DNA of 8,103 bases, from positions 1 to 8,103 of the forward strand of contig JAEOST010000740.1 of assembly GCA_016840245.1 (NCBI GenBank). The letters run 5' to 3'. Position 1 is the first letter of the stretch, and each line of letters starts with the position of its first letter. A program made the position numbers and the translations under genes. Origin of the DNA: Candidatus Thorarchaeota archaeon. GTDB lineage: Archaea > Asgardarchaeota > Thorarchaeia > Thorarchaeales > Thorarchaeaceae. Positions 5,552 through 8,103 of the stretch are shown here, piece by piece. The notes under the pieces are model-generated. The model made no database searches. It saw only the letters and a list, made by a program, of their open reading frames with translations, and was not told the DNA's origin.

Positions 5552-6730
5552 ATGACTGTCGCAACAATAGAGCAGTTTCGTTTGAACCAGCTACGTAAGC
5601 AATATCGAGTTGGAGAACACAAAGTGGAGTTCTATGATATTGCCAGAGATCAGCTAGGTCTGCATTCTACTGATTATTGGACCCCGTATCTCTCCGTCTG
5701 GTCGAGGATTGGGGATTACGACGCCAAGAGTGTATACTCATCGTTGAATAGTGGCAATCATTTAGCTAGAATAAATTCGTTCCGTGGTACTAACCATGTA
5801 GTGCATATCGATAATCTTGCTCTCATTATACGTGCAACAGGACCGGAGCTACATCGAAAAAACCGGACGGCACCTCCCTTGAGAAAATTGAGTGATGAGG
5901 AACTAGACGCAACTATTGACACGGTGTTAGGCATCTTGGCTGAAAAACCTCTAATGATGAAGGATCTAAAGAAGGTATTTCCAGAATACAAAGATGTGAT
6001 GCGATGGTTGTTACTCATCGCAGCCGGGAAGGGAAAAGTGATTCGAGCAACTGCATCTCATGCACGCAATAATGTCACAGCATATGCCCGGACATCTGAT
6101 TGGATCAAGGGATTCAAGCCATCGCCACTCTCTGAAGAAGATGCTCTGAGAGAGGTGATTCATAGATACATCAAGAGGTTTGGCCCAGTGACTATTAATG
6201 ACATCCGTTGGTGGCTTGCAATAACCAAAACAAAGGCAATGAACAGTCTCAATGGTCTTGAAGGGGATGTCGTTCCTTTTGAGAGTGCACACTCATTGTT
6301 CTACATGGATAATGATGATCTAGAAGTTTCCGCCTCTATGGAGAAGACAAAGGACGAAATGGTCTGGCTCCTTCCCTACGAGGATCATTTTGCTAAGGCG
6401 TTTACTGAGCGATCATGGTATTTGAGTGAAGAATTCTATTCAAAGTTGTATCCTAGATTTCGTACCTTCTACTGGCCTCCTGAAGACCCAGCTCCAGCAG
6501 AGGGTTATACTGGTGGTACTGTAAATGCATCGGGAGAGATTCGTCCTTCAATCTGGGTGAATGGAAGAATTGTAGGAAGATGGGAGTTTCATGGAAAGGG
6601 GGATGACATGAGCATCAAGACTGCCTTGTATGGCAAAGTAACCAGATCACAGATTGAGTTGATTTCGGACAGAGTGGAGAGCCTCTTGGAGTTTGTCAAG
6701 GGGCGTCTGTTACCCATATCGAAGAAATAA
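5552..6730 (+). CDS. Winged-helix DNA-binding protein of the HTH_42 (YcaQ/AlkZ-like) superfamily
   Basis: 392 residues, full length for the family. Landmarks in order are an N-terminal helical region with GLHSTDYWTPYLSVWSR (36-52, the catalytic-loop region of the family), FRGTNHVVHID (77-87), the winged-helix signature Y-x-x-RFGPVT-x-x-D-x-x-WW (206-221), WLLPYEDHF (272-280) and the C-terminal beta-barrel motif WVNGRIVGRWEF (335-346). Characterised relatives are DNA glycosylases that remove bulky N-alkylated or cross-linked bases (E. coli YcaQ; Streptomyces AlkZ, self-resistance to azinomycin). Those use Gln-x-Gln or Gln-x-Asp; here the aligned positions read His38-x-Thr40, so glycosylase activity cannot be assumed. 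A role in DNA repair or DNA binding is likely, the substrate unknown. No biosynthetic cluster surrounds it, arguing against a toxin self-resistance role. Start supported by GAGGT 6 bases upstream. Confidence 0.85.
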   Translation: MTVATIEQFRLNQLRKQYRVGEHKVEFYDIARDQLGLHSTDYWTPYLSVWSRIGDYDAKSVYSSLNSGNHLARINSFRGTNHVVHIDNLALIIRATGPELHRKNRTAPPLRKLSDEELDATIDTVLGILAEKPLMMKDLKKVFPEYKDVMRWLLLIAAGKGKVIRATASHARNNVTAYARTSDWIKGFKPSPLSEEDALREVIHRYIKRFGPVTINDIRWWLAITKTKAMNSLNGLEGDVVPFESAHSLFYMDNDDLEVSASMEKTKDEMVWLLPYEDHFAKAFTERSWYLSEEFYSKLYPRFRTFYWPPEDPAPAEGYTGGTVNASGEIRPSIWVNGRIVGRWEFHGKGDDMSIKTALYGKVTRSQIELISDRVESLLEFVKGRLLPISKK

Positions 6731-6797
6731 GCAGCAAGTTAACAATCTGAGATGGTAGGGAAACACAGAAAGCAGTAGGATATTGTATTCTAGAATT

Positions 6798-6802
6798 GGT
6801 GA
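6798..6802 (+). promoter_or_regulatory. Shine-Dalgarno GGTGA that fixes the start at 6809
   Basis: GGTGA ends 6 bases before ATG 6809. The open frame extends to TTG 6803, which directly abuts the motif with no spacing, so ATG 6809 is preferred. Confidence 0.6.
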
Positions 6803-6808
6803 TTGATA

Positions 6809-7348
6809 ATGAAGGAGTCTTGGATGTGGCTATCTGTGTTTTTTGTTGTGCTTGCTTCAGCATCAATATTCATTCTTCTACTAATACCAATTGGAGCTCT
6901 TGCAGGTGAAGCCATTGTTTCAAATGCATACAGATTCATCATCATCTTTCATAGCATGATAGCAGGGATTGCTCTTGGTGAGTTCTTCAAGATGAGGAAC
7001 AACGAAAAGACTGGAAAAGGTCTTCTCATTGATCTTGTTGAAGAACTTCGAGTCAATAGAGAAATCATTGATTCAGACACAAAGCTCAGGAAGGGATTCT
7101 GGATATTGAGTATTCGTTCTGGTCTTGCTAGATATATACCATACAGAGAACGACGAATGTTGTGGAATATCTACTCCGATATAACACACTATAATGAGGA
7201 GATGGGTATTCTCCATCAAGCAAACCTCAGAGGAGAGAGCGATGCATTGCCACAGAGTTTTCTGGATGAGATTAGCAACCTGCGGAAGACTATTGGGAAG
7301 TTAATTGATGTAGTCCTTGAACGTCATTCCACAGACGAGTACATCTAA
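6809..7348 (+). CDS. Two-helix membrane protein with cytosolic helical domain, unknown function
   Basis: 179 residues from ATG 6809. Two membrane helices (about 6-31 and 42-60) form a hairpin with a short loop; the following KMRNNEKTGK places the C-terminal 120 residues in the cytosol. That domain is predicted helical, with L-x-x-EL-x-x-N-x-x-I (76-86), a basic stretch RYIPYRERR (108-116) and L-x-x-x-Y-x-x-I-x-x-YNE (118-130). This arrangement recalls uncharacterised membrane proteins seen in many prokaryotes, but I cannot name the family. The next gene begins 17 bases after its stop with a strong ribosome binding site, so the two are probably co-transcribed; no functional link to a TIM-barrel enzyme is evident. 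Confidence 0.75.
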   Translation: MKESWMWLSVFFVVLASASIFILLLIPIGALAGEAIVSNAYRFIIIFHSMIAGIALGEFFKMRNNEKTGKGLLIDLVEELRVNREIIDSDTKLRKGFWILSIRSGLARYIPYRERRMLWNIYSDITHYNEEMGILHQANLRGESDALPQSFLDEISNLRKTIGKLIDVVLERHSTDEYI

Positions 7349-7352
7349 CATA

Positions 7353-7359
7353 GGAGGGT
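7353..7359 (+). promoter_or_regulatory. Shine-Dalgarno GGAGGGT before the GTG start at 7366
   Basis: This is the strongest ribosome binding site in the window. GGAGG ends 8 bases before GTG 7366, the only plausible start in the TIM-barrel frame since TAG 7351-7353 closes it upstream. An out-of-frame ATG at 7362 is also within reach of the site. Confidence 0.65.
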
Positions 7360-7365
7360 CAATGT

Positions 7366-8103
7366 GTGTTCGTATCCTGCTCAACTCTTGGAAGTGCTCG
7401 TCTAAGGGACAATGATGAGGTCTTCTTAGACCAACAGATTCAAGCACTGACTCGAGTGAAGGAAGCAGGTATAGAATATGTGGAGATATTCTATAATCGA
7501 CGTTCTGAATGGGTTGGGAATCGTATCAAGGATACACTCAAAGAAAACAACCTTACTCCTTACTCAATCCACTTACCAAAATTCATTCTGACATACAGCA
7601 ATGATGACTTTAAAGAAACAACAGATACTATCTTTCAGTTCATTGAAGGGATGGGCATTGCGGTTATTGTCATGCATCCACCTGAGGTTGAGATACTCAG
7701 AGATGAGGAATGGCGACGACGACTTGAAATCATTCTAGATAGGTCAGAGGCGGCAGGATGCATGTTGACTCTGGAGATTGTGCCCTATCTGAGGTGTGTA
7801 GAGATGTTCATTGATGAGCAGATTACACAACACTACGAGGACAGAGCATTAGGGGTCACAGTAGACCTCGAGCATATGCACATCCAAGAACTCAAGATGG
7901 AGTGGCTAATCAAGGATTTTGGAGAGAGGATTGTGAATATTCACTTCAGGGACAGTAATGGGAGCTTAACAGATGAATCTGGAAAGAGGAATTATATCTT
8001 ACCAGGAGAGGGAGAAATTGATCTGTGTGGGATTTTGAGGACGCTACATCAAGGGGGTTACAATAAGGCAATCACAATTGAGATTCCGCATCGAAGCACA
8101 CAG
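7366..8103 (+). CDS. Sugar phosphate isomerase/epimerase-type TIM barrel (xylose isomerase-like, AP endonuclease family 2 fold), 3'-partial
   Basis: 246 residues are present, with no stop before the window ends. The frame opens after TAG 7351-7353, and GTG 7366 follows a strong GGAGGGT site. The sequence starts directly with a first barrel strand (FVSCSTLGS), a helix and EAGIEYVEIF, as expected for the family. Later strands carry SIHLP (His69), VIVMHPPE (His104), LTLEIVP (Glu137), VTVDLEHMH (Asp167, His170), IVNIHFRDS (His193), LPGEGEID (213-219) and ITIEIP (Glu239). Glu137, Asp167 or His170, His193 and Glu239 fit the usual divalent-metal site; PGEGEID is the typical loop before the last strands. 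Family members isomerise or epimerise sugars or keto acids, or act as endonuclease IV; the short uninserted barrel and PGEGEID favour the sugar branch. Near-complete: families are about 250-290 residues. The exact substrate cannot be told. Confidence 0.88.
   Translation, partial: MFVSCSTLGSARLRDNDEVFLDQQIQALTRVKEAGIEYVEIFYNRRSEWVGNRIKDTLKENNLTPYSIHLPKFILTYSNDDFKETTDTIFQFIEGMGIAVIVMHPPEVEILRDEEWRRRLEIILDRSEAAGCMLTLEIVPYLRCVEMFIDEQITQHYEDRALGVTVDLEHMHIQELKMEWLIKDFGERIVNIHFRDSNGSLTDESGKRNYILPGEGEIDLCGILRTLHQGGYNKAITIEIPHRSTQ

Noticed and set aside
5758..6292. Minus-strand frames at 5758-6018 and 6011-6292
   Set aside because: Opposite the HTH_42 gene, whose family motifs cover the same stretch.
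6787..6796. ATTCTAGAAT 10-bp palindrome before the two-helix membrane gene
   Set aside because: Only five-base arms; such palindromes are expected by chance several times in a window of this size.
1..8103. Defence island, CRISPR, transposon or biosynthetic cluster
   Set aside because: No Cas, nuclease, transposase, terminal inverted repeat, spaced repeat array or biosynthetic enzymes are seen; the HTH_42 gene alone is not evidence for such a cluster.

Overview
The window is 8.1 kb of archaeal DNA, AT-rich by eye, with every recognisable gene on the + strand and gaps of at most about 80 bases. It looks like an Asgard archaeon, most likely Thorarchaeota-like. The reasons are a signal-peptide / parallel beta-helix / Ser-Thr-rich linker / C-terminal membrane-anchor protein of a type I associate with that group, a large receptor-like protein with SBBP-type and Ig-like outer domains joined to a eukaryote-flavoured cytosolic part, GGTGA/GGAGG ribosome binding sites, and TATA-like boxes about 26 bases before starts. 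The taxonomic call is inference; there is no rRNA or other marker gene here.

Layout: (1) 1-2884, the 3' part of a very large membrane protein. The frame is already open at the first base. It has the end of an SBBP beta-propeller repeat, an FN3-like domain, three Ig-like repeats with an exact 90-residue period, one membrane helix, then about 500 cytosolic residues. The cytosolic part has tandem winged helices resembling eukaryotic UFL1 (UFM1 E3 ligase), a beta-sandwich plus alpha/beta module resembling a coat-protein appendage, and a C-terminal zinc ribbon. (2) 2971-4383, a secreted, membrane-anchored right-handed beta-helix protein. (3) 4458-5246, an eight-helix membrane protein of unknown function that looks like a 4+4 duplication. 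(4) 5292-5477, a 61-residue Cys-rich probable zinc-binding protein, preceded by a perfect 15-bp palindrome with a Fur-box-like core. (5) 5552-6730, an HTH_42 (YcaQ/AlkZ-like) winged-helix protein with His-x-Thr where the known DNA glycosylases have Gln-x-Gln/Asp. (6) 6809-7348, a two-helix membrane protein with a conserved-looking cytosolic helical domain. (7) 7366-8103, the 5' part of a sugar-phosphate isomerase/epimerase-type TIM barrel that starts at GTG and runs off the end.

There is no sign of a mobile element, CRISPR array, tRNA or rRNA. Genes 6 and 7 are 17 bases apart and probably share a transcript; the others seem to be separate units, each with its own upstream signals. The genes do not form an obvious single pathway. 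The first two share a cell-surface theme. The most notable object is the first gene: an apparent outside-to-inside receptor whose cytosolic half carries domains reminiscent of eukaryotic ubiquitin-like ligase and vesicle-coat machinery.
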